A stretch of 64,000 bases of DNA from Microglena sp. YARC (Eukaryota > Chlorophyta > Chlorophyceae > Chlamydomonadales > Chlamydomonadaceae): the NCBI GenBank assembly GCA_022414725.1, contig CM039462.1, positions 57,359,338 through 57,423,337 on the forward strand. The letters are read 5' to 3'. The position numbers and the translations under genes were made by a program. Under the pieces are notes generated by a model. The model searched no databases. It was not told where the DNA came from and saw only the letters and a list, made by a program, of their open reading frames with translations. Positions 43,229-53,914 of this stretch are shown here, piece by piece. How positions within the stretch are numbered: position 1 is the stretch's first letter; each line of letters opens with the position of its first letter.

Positions 43229-46200
43229 TCATTCCCCCTCAGCCATGCTCTTCATCTGCTTCATCATGTTTCCAATGGTGATCAAGAGGGCCGATGGTTC
43301 GTCGATGAATGCCTGTGCTGTGGCGATGTCGGTGCACCTCTCAACTATCCTGCCCCCAATGGTCTTTGAATTCCTCATCTGTCATAGTTGGAAAGAGCTT
43401 TGATCCGCTGTGATCTTTACGCAAGCCCTTTCAGCTCGTCCCACACTCGGCCTAGCATGTCATCACTAGGCTTTGCAGGCATGAGGCTACTCAGCTCTTC
43501 CATGTCATCTTCAACGAGCTTGTGCACCAGATTCTTAGCTCTGGCGTCATCACCAGCCTCTTGCATGGCTGCGTGATGTTTGAGCAAGACTTTCTCCGTG
43601 GCATGAAACTTCTTCAAACACCAAGTAGCGACCCCAAGCCTCTGTGGGACTGACTCCAAACCGACGACGCTCCTACCCTCTAGCAATGCCGCCAGCATGC
43701 CTGAGCCATCTACAGTGTGCAAGCACATCACCCAGTTCCCTTTGTTGCTGTACTCTCGCACGAGGTATCGGTATTCGTCGACACATCTCCTGCTGTACCC
43801 AACCTGCCGGTGACCGATGGAGCAGCCGCTAATATCGTGGCGCCCAAACACGCTCTTGTCAGCATCACTTGGTGGGAGATAGACCTTCAGGCCGTTACTT
43901 GGCGTCATACCACGCAAAGCTGTCACGGACGTGCCACGAGTAGTGGAGAAAGTCCCAACTATGGCCAATGTGTTGGAAGCTGGTTTGAAGTCAGGCCCAA
44001 TCCGCGTAATGGGGACATGATGCACGTCCTTAGCGGTGGCATCAACGAAAGCCCTAGTGAAGGTACTCACTTGCTCCATGTTGCTGTACATCACCACCTT
44101 GAACACCCCGGCAAACTTCTTGTTTTGGACCATCAAGGTTCGCAGAGTGTCTGAGGCATCAACGCCCGTCCAAGCCTTCTCACCAACGTCCCAAAGCGGT
44201 CCAGTGTCATCACCCAAGCTCGGGTCGATGATGACCAAGTCGACCAATTTGGCAGGCACCTGCGTGATAGTAGGAAATAATATAAATTAATACGTTAGTG
44301 GTAGGACGACCAACCAACCATACCCTTTGCAAAGGGGAGCAATTAACACACATCCCAATTTCAAAAGGCCAACCTACCATACATACCGACCTTAAACCTT
44401 TGCGTAGGAAAACGTAGAACACACATGCACCGAATAAGTACACCACCTTCCCTTACAGGAAGGGGAGCAATGCTCATGCACCAAACAATTCAAGAATAGC
44501 CAAGCGCACCTTGATGAGGTCGTCACAGAGAAAAGTCTTTGGATGCACGTTGTACATGTGCGCGCTGACCTTAGCGGTCTCCTTCTGGAGGAGCTGGCTA
44601 GCAGGTACAAGCGGGTGGTCCAGGTCAAGGAACACTGTTGTCGCTGTGACGAGCAGATATTTCATCGCAAATGTACCGCCCTCTAGATGGTCGAAGAAGA
44701 GAGGACTAGGTTTTCCCTTCTTACACACATCCTTGACGTCGCCGAAAGTGCGCCTGATCTCCCCCATATCAGCATTGTGTTGGCTTTGCTCCGGTGAGTA
44801 GCCCGAAGCTACAAGACCTACGTCGTTCCTTGACAAGTCGAGGACAAGGAACTCCACCGCTTTCTTGATGGTATGCAACGCACTGCTCACTGGACTGCGA
44901 GCGGCAATGGGATAGGCAAGGAGCAGTACCCTCACTGCTTGGAGGAACTTGGCCATATCGTCAGATATAGCTCCGACAGCTCCACCAGATAGGCTGGAGT
45001 ACAACATATCTGGTTGCGTCAATAGCTCGATGTCGGGGACGCTGGCCGAGATGACAGTGTCAGAGTGTGTATGTTCTTGTACCTTCTTGCCCCTGCTCTC
45101 GATCACAGTCAACCACCAGTTTCAGTTGGCAGTTGACTTCCTGATTGTTAGTCTGGAACGTGATGAACCCGTTTGCTTTCTTGAACTCAGTGATGGTCAG
45201 CTTGGGCATCAAAAGCTCTGAAGTACCACGGAGGTCAAGTGCATCCCTCCTTGTAGTGGCGTAGTCCAACTGCAACCTCGAGAACCAGGCCTGTGCTGTC
45301 ATAGGCTTTGACAAACCTTCCACCACCGTCTGTCCAACTTTCCTCGGTGGCGAACATGACGCCGGAGGCCTTTGTGCCACTTTTGGAAACGGCAGCGTCC
45401 ATGGAACCCTTAAACAACTGGTTGTTGACGGAGCTGAAGTGATGTTGTCCAGGCTTGTCCAGGCTAGGTGATTCCTGCGAACAAGGAAGTACGCGGTAAT
45501 TAATTGAGGGAAGCTTGAAGGCAGCCGCTCCCCTTTGCATAGGGGAGACCTAGACAGTCAACCAAATGGGCCCCACGACAGTACATCGCGAAAGGGAGAC
45601 ATTTGGTAAGTATTTTAAAAGCAAACGTCTGTAACACTTACCGTAGAGTAGCGGGTCATCAACTCGGCCTTAAAGTCGTCCTCCTCAATGTTGTGCATAT
45701 CAAGAAGCTTCTTCAGGATGAACACCACAAAGCCCGCACTCACTTCCTTCTTGAAATGCTCCAATGCCAACTTGTATGTAGCGGCAAAGGTCTGAGCAAG
45801 CATGTAAGAGGTATTTGTTTATTTTTGATCATGCTCAAATATACATCATTGCAATCCAAGTTGCATGCAAATGGTCAAAATCGTATCCCCTTTGTGACCT
45901 AGAGAACTATGCAAACTCTCCTACAAGCACAACCATCCTCTTAGTGCATGCATAGTCGTCCCGTACACGCGGGGGAGCAGTCACCCCCCCCCTCCTCTCC
46001 CACTCCCCCACCCCCTGTTTAATTTCACAACCCACTGCTTGCATTAAATCGACTGAGTGCAAGCAAAGTCCTCCCGTACGCGTGGGGGAGCAGACACCCC
46101 TCCCTCTTCATCTCACCCTCAGTGTTTCGAAATTCCTCCCGTACGCGAATGGGAGACCCCACCCCCCCACCCCACACCCCCACCCAATACACCCCGGTGC

Positions 46201-47332
46201 ATGCACAGCCCTCCCGTACGCGTGGGGGAGCCCCCCACCCACACCCACCCCCCAGTGCATGCAAAGCCCTCCCGTACGCGTGGGGGAGCAGACACCCCTC
46301 CCCCTTCATCTCACCCTCATTGCTTCGAAATTCCTCCCGTACGCGTATGGGAGCCCCCCACCCCCAACACCCACCCAATACACCCCAGTGCATGCACAGC
46401 CCTCCCGTACGCGTGGGGGAGCAGACACCCCTCCCCCTTCATCTCACCCTCATTGCTTCGAAATTCCTCCCGTACGCGAATGGGAGCCCCCCACCCCCCA
46501 CCCCGACCCAATACACCCCAGTGCATGCACAGCCCTCCCGTACGCGTGGGGGAGCAGACACCCCTCCCCCTTCATCTCACCCTCAGTGTTTCGAAATTCC
46601 TCCCGTACGCGAATGGGAGACCCCCCCCCCCCCACACACACCCACCCAATACACCCCAGTGCATGCACAGTCCTCCCGTACGCGAAGGGGAGCCCCCCAC
46701 CCCACGCCCACCCCCCAGTGCATGCACAGCCCTCCCGTACGCGTGGGGGAGCAGACACCCCTCCCCCTTCATGTCACCCTCGTTGCTTCGAAATTCCTCC
46801 CGTACACGAATGGGAGCCCCCGCCACATGTCCTACATGACGTGCCACAATACTTGGGTAAGCGTAATATTGTACGACATACATGTTAGTAAGACAATCAC
46901 TAAGAAAATATAAGAAGATACATTTCATACAATCGACTAAAGAAACTAGAAAGAATCGAGTTGAATGCATTGCCGATTTGCGATTCGCGGTCGTCAATCT
47001 CCGAATCTGCATGGACAAGCTTCACCACCGCACGAGGTCGCAATCGGCAACGTTGTCAAGCTCGCAACCCCTAGCGCGACCATTGAAGTGTATGGCGGAC
47101 AGTTGTGAAAGAAGCATGAGTTCAAAATGAACTCACATGGCACGGAGATCTTTCGGCATGGCTTCATTGGCAGCGTCCTGGGTTGCATCGCCCTCGTCCT
47201 GAACCGGGTGTCCCATTTGCCAGCCTCCCGATTGTTGCCTCCTCGCTTAGCCTCCTCTCGCTTCGCCTCCTCTCGCTTCCTCCTCTTACTCGCAGAATCT
47301 GTTGGCATGTCACAATTGCGGAAGTAAGGCAT
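43229..47332 (-). pseudogene. Large element gene of B with C-terminal N6/N4 DNA-methyltransferase-like module
   Basis: Exons: 47137-47332 (starts MPYFRNCDMPTDSASKRRKR, a basic nuclear-localisation-like stretch), from 47006 downward (YSEIDDRESQIGNAF), 45642-45791 (LEHFKKEVSAGFVVFILKK), 45474 to 44510, 43421-44259 and 43229-43373 (IGGRIVERCTDIATAQ to MAEGE, stop TGA). The last three introns have GT...AG ends, the final one only 47 nt. In the 839-bp exon, VDLVIIDPSLG (residues 6-16) sits where DPPY-type motif IV lies, and about 170 residues later YSNKGNWVM..VDGSGMLAALLEGRSVVGLE matches motif I and the acidic strand-2 end: the beta-class order. It would act on DNA adenine or cytosine N4. Two frameshifts (near 45288 and 45100) break the 45474-44510 exon, so this copy is probably not functional or the assembly has indels. 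Confidence 0.55.
45955..46830. repeat. C-rich minisatellite of element B (intronic)
   Basis: About twelve half-units carry ccctcccgtacgcgtggggg or ttcgaaattcctcccgtacg plus agtgcatgcacagc. The counterpart of A 13780-15505 but far more regular. The conserved 12-mer ctcccgtacgcg contains the near-palindrome cgtacg. It lies between two exons of the large gene. ORFs up to 268 aa across it are artefacts. Confidence 0.95.
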
Positions 47333-47719
47333 GGTGAAGGAAAACGAAAAGGAAAGATCGCCGTCAGAGCAATGATATTCAAAAGCGCGGTATGTTGTGT
47401 AGCGCAACGATATTCAAACCTGCAGTACATGTCGCTCCGTACAGGTTTGTTTCAAAAGCTCGACCTGTCGCACTCAATACGGTATGAGCAAACATTCACT
47501 CACAGCTGTCAGGTGCCTGCTTCGCTCTCTGCCTTGTTCCCCTCCTGCCTGGGCTGAAACTCTCGAAACCTGGAGTTAGCGTGGATTCGCATGCTCGGAT
47601 ACTCAGTCTCGTTTCATCGAGCTGTCTCGCTGGGAGGACGCCTGTGCGCAGTTGACGCAGGCATAGGTGTCAGACCCTTCGGGCTCATGGTACTGTCACC
47701 GATGCTGTCACAACGCGAA

Positions 47720-48150
47720 GCGAATATAACTTTAGGTGCTATACCACCCTTAGGTTGCGCTGCAGGATGCCTAGCAGGTTGCTCCTCTTGCTTGTGCATG
47801 CGCACAGGCTGGTTCTGTGGCACTACGGGAGGTCTAGTAAGCTCCTCATGTTGCGCTTTTCGTCCTGGCTGCGCTGTTTGCCCAGGCTGGTTCTATGGCA
47901 CTGCGCGAAGCTGCTCCTGCTGCTGCGCTATGCGCCCAGCTTGCGTATGTTGCGATGTTGTTGCCATATTAAGTCCACGGACGACTACGGTTTTACGTTG
48001 TGCTGCTCCCTGCTGGTAAATATTATGGCTTAGATGGTTAACGCGTGTGTTTCTACTAGTAGGAGGGGCCTGAGATGCGAAATGGTGAATTGGGATGCGA
48101 TGTGAATTAATTTCGTCGCTATCCTTCGGCCTCGTACAAAGAAATTGTGG
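47720..48150. other. Conserved central block of element B
   Basis: Counterpart of A 11062-11480. Open frames on both strands, rich in Cys/Trp/Leu on plus and Gln/Arg on minus; no splice-supported coding frame can be chosen. Confidence 0.35.
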
Positions 48151-48239
48151 TTGCATGTGAGCTGGATGGCTGGTGCGGTACCGGATTCATTGATCAGTAG
48201 AATCCGCGACCTTAATGTCTATCTCCCATTCCTCTTGGC

Positions 48240-49100
48240 TGCAGGTTGGTTTGAGCCATAACTAACCATTTACCAACTATTAGGGCACTCCAAAAATGTG
48301 TGGCAAATGTCTGAACTGAAGTCCATGCCCAAGTACCTGCTCTAGGTGTAACCAAAGGGGCTCAGATCACCCAACCAACTATAAATTAATTCAAAATTAA
48401 TTTCTGACTCGTTCCTCGTGGCTACAGGTTGGTTTGAGCCATATCTAAACATATACCAACTCTTGGGGCCATCCAAAAATGTGTGGCAAATGTCTGAACT
48501 GAAGTCCTTGCCCAAGTACGTGCTCTAGGTGTAACCCCTAGGGGAGCAGCTCAGCCAACCAACTATACATTAATTGAAACTTGATTTCTGACCCTTTCCT
48601 CATGGCTACAGGTTGTTTTGAGCCATATCTAAACATATTATAACTCTTGGGGCCACCCAAAAATGTGTGGAAAATGTCTGAACTGAAGTCCTTGCCCAAG
48701 TACCTGCTCTAGGTGTAACCAAAGGGGCTCATATCACCCAACCAACTATAAATTAATTCAAACTTAATTTCTGACTCGTTACTCGTGGCTACAGGTTGTT
48801 TTGAGCCATATATAAACATATACCAACTCTTGGGGCCATCCAAAAATGCGTGGCAAATGTCTGAACTGAAGTCCTTGCCCAAGTACGTGCTCTAGGTGTA
48901 ACCCCTAGGGGAGCAGCTCAGCCAACCAACTATACATTAATTGAAACTTGATTTCTGACCCTTTCCTCATGGCTACAGGTTGTTTTGAGCCATATCTAAA
49001 CATATAATAACTCTTGGGGCCATCCAAAAATGTGTGGCAAATGTCGGAACTGAAGTCCTTGCCCAAGTACCTGCTTTAGATGTAACCCGCCCCTGGGGGG
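48240..49100. repeat. 183-bp tandem repeat, five copies
   Basis: gtgtggcaaatgtctgaact recurs at about 48298, 48481, 48665, 48848 and 49031. Units alternate between two subtypes: one with aaccaaaggggctcatatca and one with aacccctaggggagcagctc. The alternation points to amplification of a dimer. Element A has two copies. Confidence 0.9.
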
Positions 49101-49424
49101 GGAGCTCAGCTAAAACCGGCGCGACATCTCCAATCGTGTTTTCTAATCTTGTCCTCCTGGTTATAGCTTTATTAAAAAAAATCGAACTACATACGAACTG
49201 TAGGGACCAACGAAAAGGTTATGGTGAGTCTCGTGATCGAAATACCTCCTCAAGTACCTACTATGGGTGTCACATTTGGGGAATATGTGATCGAAAACCG
49301 TCGCGACAACTCCAATCTCTTTTTCTACTTTTGTCATCTTGGCTTGGTTAACATTTTATATAACGATATACGTAGTCTTGGGGTCACAGTGATGAGGCAT
49401 GGTGAGTCTTAAAAATAAAAAAAA

Positions 49425-49434
49425 CTACCCCCCC

Positions 49435-49465
<31 letters not shown>

Positions 49466-49470
49466 ACACA
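49425..49470. repeat. C-run and (CA)n tract
   Basis: About 22 C followed by (CA)10. Mirrors the (GT)n/G-run at 10217-10291 in element A. Confidence 0.95.
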
Positions 49471-49493
49471 TACACACCATAGCAGAAAGGTGC

Positions 49494-49781
49494 ATGACAA
49501 CACCCACGGCAAAGTTGACGGATGCGTTCAATGCTGCAATGACATCCCTTGTGGCCGATTTCGGGAAATCAGTGTTTTTGCAAAGAGGCGACCGGAAGTT
49601 TTAAATTAAAGTTCCCTTTGATATTCTTACATTTAGGCATGTTGCAAAGCAAGCAAGCTGACATCAGCGACCTTAGGAAGAAGTCAATGATTCCTCCTAC
49701 GACCCTATCCAGCAGTGTGCGCAAACTGTGGTGACTACATTGGTGGCACGTCATGATAAAGCATTGGTAGCCATTCATTAA
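49494..49781 (+). pseudogene. Small element-end gene (B copy), frame broken
   Basis: An acceptor-like gcag at 49482-49485 precedes ATG 49494. The frame reads MTTPTAKLTDAFNAAMTSLV and stops at TAA 49602 after one indel relative to A, whose frame runs 19 codons further. The second frame EEVNDSSYDPIQQCAQ to ALVAIH ends at TAA 49779-49781. The two copies carry different lesions in the first part and the same frame jump before the second, so the jump may be a real short intron or an ancestral feature. Family not recognised; its position beside the element end would suit a DNA-binding or regulatory protein of the element, but that is a guess. Confidence 0.5.
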
Positions 49782-49884
49782 GTGCGACGACTGTGTTTAT
49801 TACATAGCCAAACTCCTCACCACTTATTTAAAACCAGCAGTTGAGGCTCTTCGTCTTGCCTAGGCAATGCACCGTCTACAAAGG

Positions 49885-49906
49885 GGGGGGGGGGGGGGGG
49901 GGGGGG
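49885..49906. repeat. G-run in element B
   Basis: About 22 G followed by tagggggagg. Element A has the C-run equivalent at 9790-9809. Confidence 0.95.
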
Positions 49907-50299
49907 TAGGGGGAGGAGGGAGAGAATGACGTTTGGCACATTAACGATATTATTCATAAACCACTCTTACGTGTATTTTCATAAGCCGTGAATGCTAAAT
50001 TCTATATTCCGGTCAATAACTGCCAGTTTTACACATTTTCCTTACATTAAAAAACATAAGATGTAAAATTGGTGTTTCTAAGTTGTTACACAATAGGGCA
50101 GTTTCATGCTCATACGATTCGCTATATCCATTCTTATGAGCTCGAATTGAGCATATTTCGTCAAATTTGAACATATTGACCGAAATCTTACGTTTTTAAT
50201 CATAAGATTGAACTTGTAAAAAATCAGAATACCCCTTAAAAGTGAACATAAGAATGGAAAATCGGCCGGAAGCAGGACGCCCATTTTTATGATTATCGG

Positions 50300-50585
50300 A
50301 TGTGACAGGTGTTCAGGGTAATTAAACAGGTGTTCAGGGTGTTTAACAACATCCCCGCTCACATGTTTAAACAAGTGCTCAAGGTGTTTAAACACGTGTT
50401 CAGGGTGTTTAAGTGGGTCGGGTGTTTAACTACCCTAGTTGAACATGATGATGTTGACTACCCTAAGCATGCTAAACAGGGTAGTTAAATAACCTGAACA
50501 CCTGTTTAACCATGTGAGCGGGAATTAGTTAAACACCCTGAACACCAGTTAAACACCCTGGACACCTGTTTAACTACCCTGAACA
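50300..50585. repeat. Foldback sequence made of GTGTTCAGGG units
   Basis: The left arm (50308-50365, ggtgttcagggtgtttaac and ccccgctcacatg) is repeated inverted at 50500-50545 (catgtgagcggg, gttaaacaccctgaacacc). Both arms are themselves arrays of gtgttcagggtgttta words. The central loop is about 130 nt. It begins 15 bp outside the right end of element B. Confidence 0.8.
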
Positions 50586-50589
50586 GGGT

Positions 50590-50850
50590 GCAGGCTGCTG
50601 CCGTAGGGCGATTGGCCAACCTGTCCAGCCCGAGGATTCCGAGCTTGTCCACGTAGATGTCTGACCACTGCCACGTAGGCTCCCGAACCCCGGCTCCTAG
50701 CACCCGAAAAAATCTCTGTGGAAACACGCCCTTATATAATAGGATCACAGCCCCTGCCCTGCTCCACATGACGTCCAAATCTACAACACGGGCGCCCAGG
50801 GCGAGGGTGCGCTTGGTCTCGTGAGAGGCGATGTACACAAGATCCCGTAC
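50590..50850 (-). CDS. GC-rich reading frame of unknown function (partial)
   Basis: The minus strand reads VYIASHETKRTLALGARVVD, LDVMWSRAGAVILLYKGVFP, QRFFRVLGAGVREPTWQWSD, then IYVDKLGILGLDRLANRP. GC-rich third positions and a mixed globular composition set it apart from the repeats around it, so it looks like part of a real protein. No clear start is seen: it may continue as an exon from about 50852. At its other end the frame runs into the foldback repeats at 50585, which look like a later invasion or a 3' boundary. No family recognised. Confidence 0.45.
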
Positions 50851-51074
50851 ACCTTTACAGTGTTTTATTCGAAGTCATTAGGATTAGAATAGGAAGAATG
50901 GAAATCTGTACGATTAATACGAATAATGGAAAACCTGAAACGCACTACCGAGGTAGCAACCGTACGCGTTGCGATAACAAAATAACAAGGGGATCCATAT
51001 CCTGGATAACATACGCACCAGGCCCCTCTGCCGTATCGCACCTTCCCTGATTGCTGAGTAGTGGCGTTCGTCTC

Positions 51075-51850
51075 GCTCATAAAGGTAGGCCTCTTGTTTG
51101 GTACTTCTCGCATGGCCTCTTCACTTCCTGCTTGTTACAAGACCATTGCTGCAATTCAAGCGATGTTCTAGCGCTTGCAAGGCCCTCTCTGCGCTCGGTA
51201 TTTTGGTGTGGCTTCCAGCCGGTTCGTAGTTCAGTTCACACCAGCTTGCGACGCATCATGCTTTGCTGCAAGCGGTCACCAAGCAAGCTTTCAGGCACAC
51301 TTTAGCTAGCTAGCTTCATGTTTGGCCAACGGCAGGGTGGGCAATGCTCTCGTTTGGTACTTCTCGCCTGGCCTCGTCATTCCCTGCTTTTTACAAGCCC
51401 ATTGCTGCAATTCAAGCGATGTTCTAGCGCTTGCAAGGCCCGTTCTGCGCTCAGCAATTCTGTGGGGCTTTCAGCCGGTTCGTAGTTCATTTCACAATAG
51501 CCTGCGGCACATAATGCTTGGCTACAAGCGGTCGCCAGGCAAGCTTTGAGGCACACTCCAGCTAGCTAGCTTCATGTTTGGCCAAGGGCAGGGTGGGCAA
51601 TGCTCTCGTTTGGTACTTCTCGCCTGGCCTCGTCATTCCCTGCTTTTGACAAGCCCATTGCTGCAATTCAAGCGATGTTCTAGCGATTGCAAGGCCCGTT
51701 CTGCGCTCAGTAATTCTGTGGGGCATTCAGCCGGTTCGTAGTTCATTTCACAATAGCCTGCGGCACATAATGCTTGGCTACAAGCGGTCGCCAAGCAAGC
51801 TTTCAGGCAAACTCTAGCTAGCTAGCTATCTAGCTAGCTTCAGGTTTGGC
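51075..51850. repeat. 256-bp tandem repeat, three copies
   Basis: gtttggtacttctcgc occurs at 51095, 51352 and 51608. Each unit continues with attcaagcgatgttctagcg and ends in gctagctagcttcatg. Frames of 75-84 codons reopen in each unit but are not conserved exactly. Confidence 0.9.
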
Positions 51851-51879
51851 CAAGGGCAGGGAAAGGGAGCTGCCTAGAA

Positions 51880-52230
51880 GCTGCTACATGTAGTGCTACG
51901 TGTAAAAAATAAATAGTGAGCTTTAGCGTGGCCAGCGCCAGCGTGAACGCTGAAACCCTCAACACACGCTAACGCTAGCTAAACAAACTTAAACCGACAC
52001 GCGCTCGGGTGGACTACGACGAACAGCTGCCATGCAGGCAGTTTTGCTTTCTGAAGTTCTGTCAACTAGCAACTACAAACTGCGCCTATCGCGCGCATTG
52101 TACTGATGCAGATTCGAGTTGCGATTGAATCCGAGTAGCTGACGCTTTTTGAGTGGTCCTCGCGAGCCAATCGAACTATGTATTCAAATGACAGACGACA
52201 GCCACTCGCTCCCCGACAATGGACCAAGGG
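51880..52230. other. No gene seen
   Basis: Unique sequence without splice-bounded frames; gctaacgctagctaaac is the only local repeat. It starts with the dispersed motif gagctgcctagaagctgcta (51868). Confidence 0.4.
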
Positions 52231-52610
52231 AGCTTATGGAATGTTAAGGAACGTTAGGGAATGGATACGTGGTTTTTGTGCAATTACTAAGCCTGTCATC
52301 CCACCCTTCTAGAGTCTCTTAGGGTTTACATATTTAGAGAACGTTAGGAAACATAATTCCCTATGTAGGGATCGTTAGGGAACATAATTCCCTGTTTAGG
52401 GAACGTTAGGAAACATAATTCCCTATGTAGGGATCATTAGGGAACATAATTCCCTATTTAGGGAAAGTTAGGAAACATAAGCCCCTATGTAGGTATCGTT
52501 AGGGAACATAATTCCCTATTTAGGGAACGTTAGGAAACATAATTCCCTATGTAGGGATCGTTAGGGAACATAATTCCCATTTAGGGAACGGTAGGGAAAG
52601 TTAAGGAAAG
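52230..52610. repeat. 62-bp tandem repeat, about five copies
   Basis: Units alternate tagggaacataattccctat and gttaggaaacataattccct; gggatcgttaggg-type words occur at 52368, 52430, 52492 and 52553. Each half-unit contains gggaa...ttccc inverted words. Confidence 0.9.
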
Positions 52611-52714
52611 GTCATGTACTGATAGTGGCTGGCTGTCTACTATTCTGCTTTGATTGGATGCTTGGGTTGATCGAGGCCTTCGGTTGTTGGTTGCAACTAA
52701 TACAGCTGTGTGTA

Positions 52715-52850
52715 TGCAGTCCAGGGGTAGGCCAAATAGGCTAAAGGGACTTGCCCAACCGTAGAGGAAGGGACTTGCCCAATTGGGAGGGAAAGGGAAA
52801 TTGGGAGGGAAAGAGACTTGCCCAACCGTATAGGTAGGCAAAAAAGATTA
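52715..52850. repeat. Dispersed repeat shared with 42275-42325
   Basis: ccaggggtaggccaaatagg and ctaaagggacttgcccaacc match ccaagggtaggccacatagg and ctaaagggacttgtccgacc near 42280. In this copy the second half is tandemly repeated. Confidence 0.7.
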
Positions 52851-53539
52851 AAGGGACAGCTATCGCCGATGTAATACAGCTAGCGCTGACAATCAGCAAC
52901 TCGCAAGTTCCGGGCTGCTGATTGTCAGCGATAGTTGTTTTACTGCCCACTGTCCTTTTCCCCTGAAAACGTTTCCAGTGTCCCCTTGAACTTGGACCCT
53001 AATCAGTCCTCAGATGATGCCTTCTAAGTGTTTCTCTCTTTCTTCTTCTGTAATCCTTTCTGGTGGTATCAGTTCCTTTCTGTTTCTGTCCCTATCAGCC
53101 GACACGTACTGATTAGCTAATGGGTAAGAAGTGCTGTGAATTCAGGAAAGAAGTCAGCCTGGCAGTGAGACAGTCAGTAGCAAATTTGGCTCTCGAAAGC
53201 CCGTTTCAATGATACGATTGGTCTAGTTGTACACCAAATTGCTGAACGAAGCAGGGTCGGGGTTCTATTCCCCCTACGGTCACCCTGAGCGTTGCAGGTC
53301 GTTGTCAACCGCGATGGAAGCTTGTCCAGTTGAGGTGGTAAACCGTTCTCTGCCCGCGTACGACGGGTTCCCTTAATACCACGCCCCACCAGGCGTTATC
53401 ATTACTTGGCTCTCAATGCTATTTCGGGTCCGCGGCGGCGTAGGTTGTAATTGGGTGCTTTACCGACTTGAACATCACTTTATCATCATGCGCACTTGTG
53501 ATGTTCATGCACTGATATTCTGATACTGATTTTTTGGCA

Positions 53540-53725
53540 GAGCCCCCTCTTCAAGGAGGCGGGAGCCCCCAGGGTTTCCCATTTGTCCGTCTGCGACCGA
53601 CCGACCGTCTGACCGAGATGAAGCCTGACACGTCAGCCAACAGTCTCATAACTAACTGCCACCTGTCGCTCCGTTGCGATCACTCCCTCCCAATTTTTAG
53701 CGTCGCTTGCGACGTTGTATAGAAC
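53540..53725 (+). repeat. Dispersed repeat, copy 2
   Basis: Second copy of the repeat at 4196-4450: GC hairpin, tcccatttgtccg, a ccgaccgaccg run, atgaagcctgacacgtcag and ttagcgtcgcttgcgacg. Confidence 0.65.
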
Positions 53726-53914
53726 TTGTCTAGCTTCTTTTACAGGAGGAACTATAACACCTGATGAAATGTCTCAAAGTTATAATAATAATCTCCGCTG
53801 ATGTGGGAGTGCTCGTAAGCTCCGATCGTACTCACTGTTCGTTTTGCCACATCCATCTGCAACCTCATACCCACACCCCACACCCCTCTCTCCCTCAGGT
53901 ACACCCACCCACAG

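Larger units (their letters stand above)
42490..50285 (-). mobile_element. Element B: TIR DNA transposon with methyltransferase-like gene
   Basis: Left end AATGGGCGTTCCTGCTTCCC and right end, inverted, GCAGGACGCCCATT; a TTTA flanks both sides (42486-42489 and 50286-50289), a possible 4-bp target-site duplication. The large gene runs leftward (minus), the small gene rightward (plus), with 183-bp repeats and a conserved block between them. It is an inverted copy of element A and the more complete one for the 3' half of the large gene. The gene order, subterminal palindromes and short TIRs indicate a cut-and-paste type DNA transposon, but I cannot point to a transposase DDE triad. The superfamily is unassigned. 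Confidence 0.75.

Noticed and set aside
47591..48019. 142-aa plus-strand ORF rich in Cys and Trp in element B
   Set aside because: The corresponding frame in element A is broken at several places and has no splice support; probably non-coding spacer.
9411..50285. One giant inverted repeat or palindrome arm pair covering the window
   Set aside because: The order A-X on the left is not mirrored on the right (X'-B on the opposite strand), so a single inversion-duplication does not fit.
53185..53300. tRNA-like segment (ggttctattcccc resembling a T-arm)
   Set aside because: The T-arm-like loop is fair, but the seven bases after it (tacggtc) have no complementary acceptor strand at the right distance upstream, and no anticodon arm forms.
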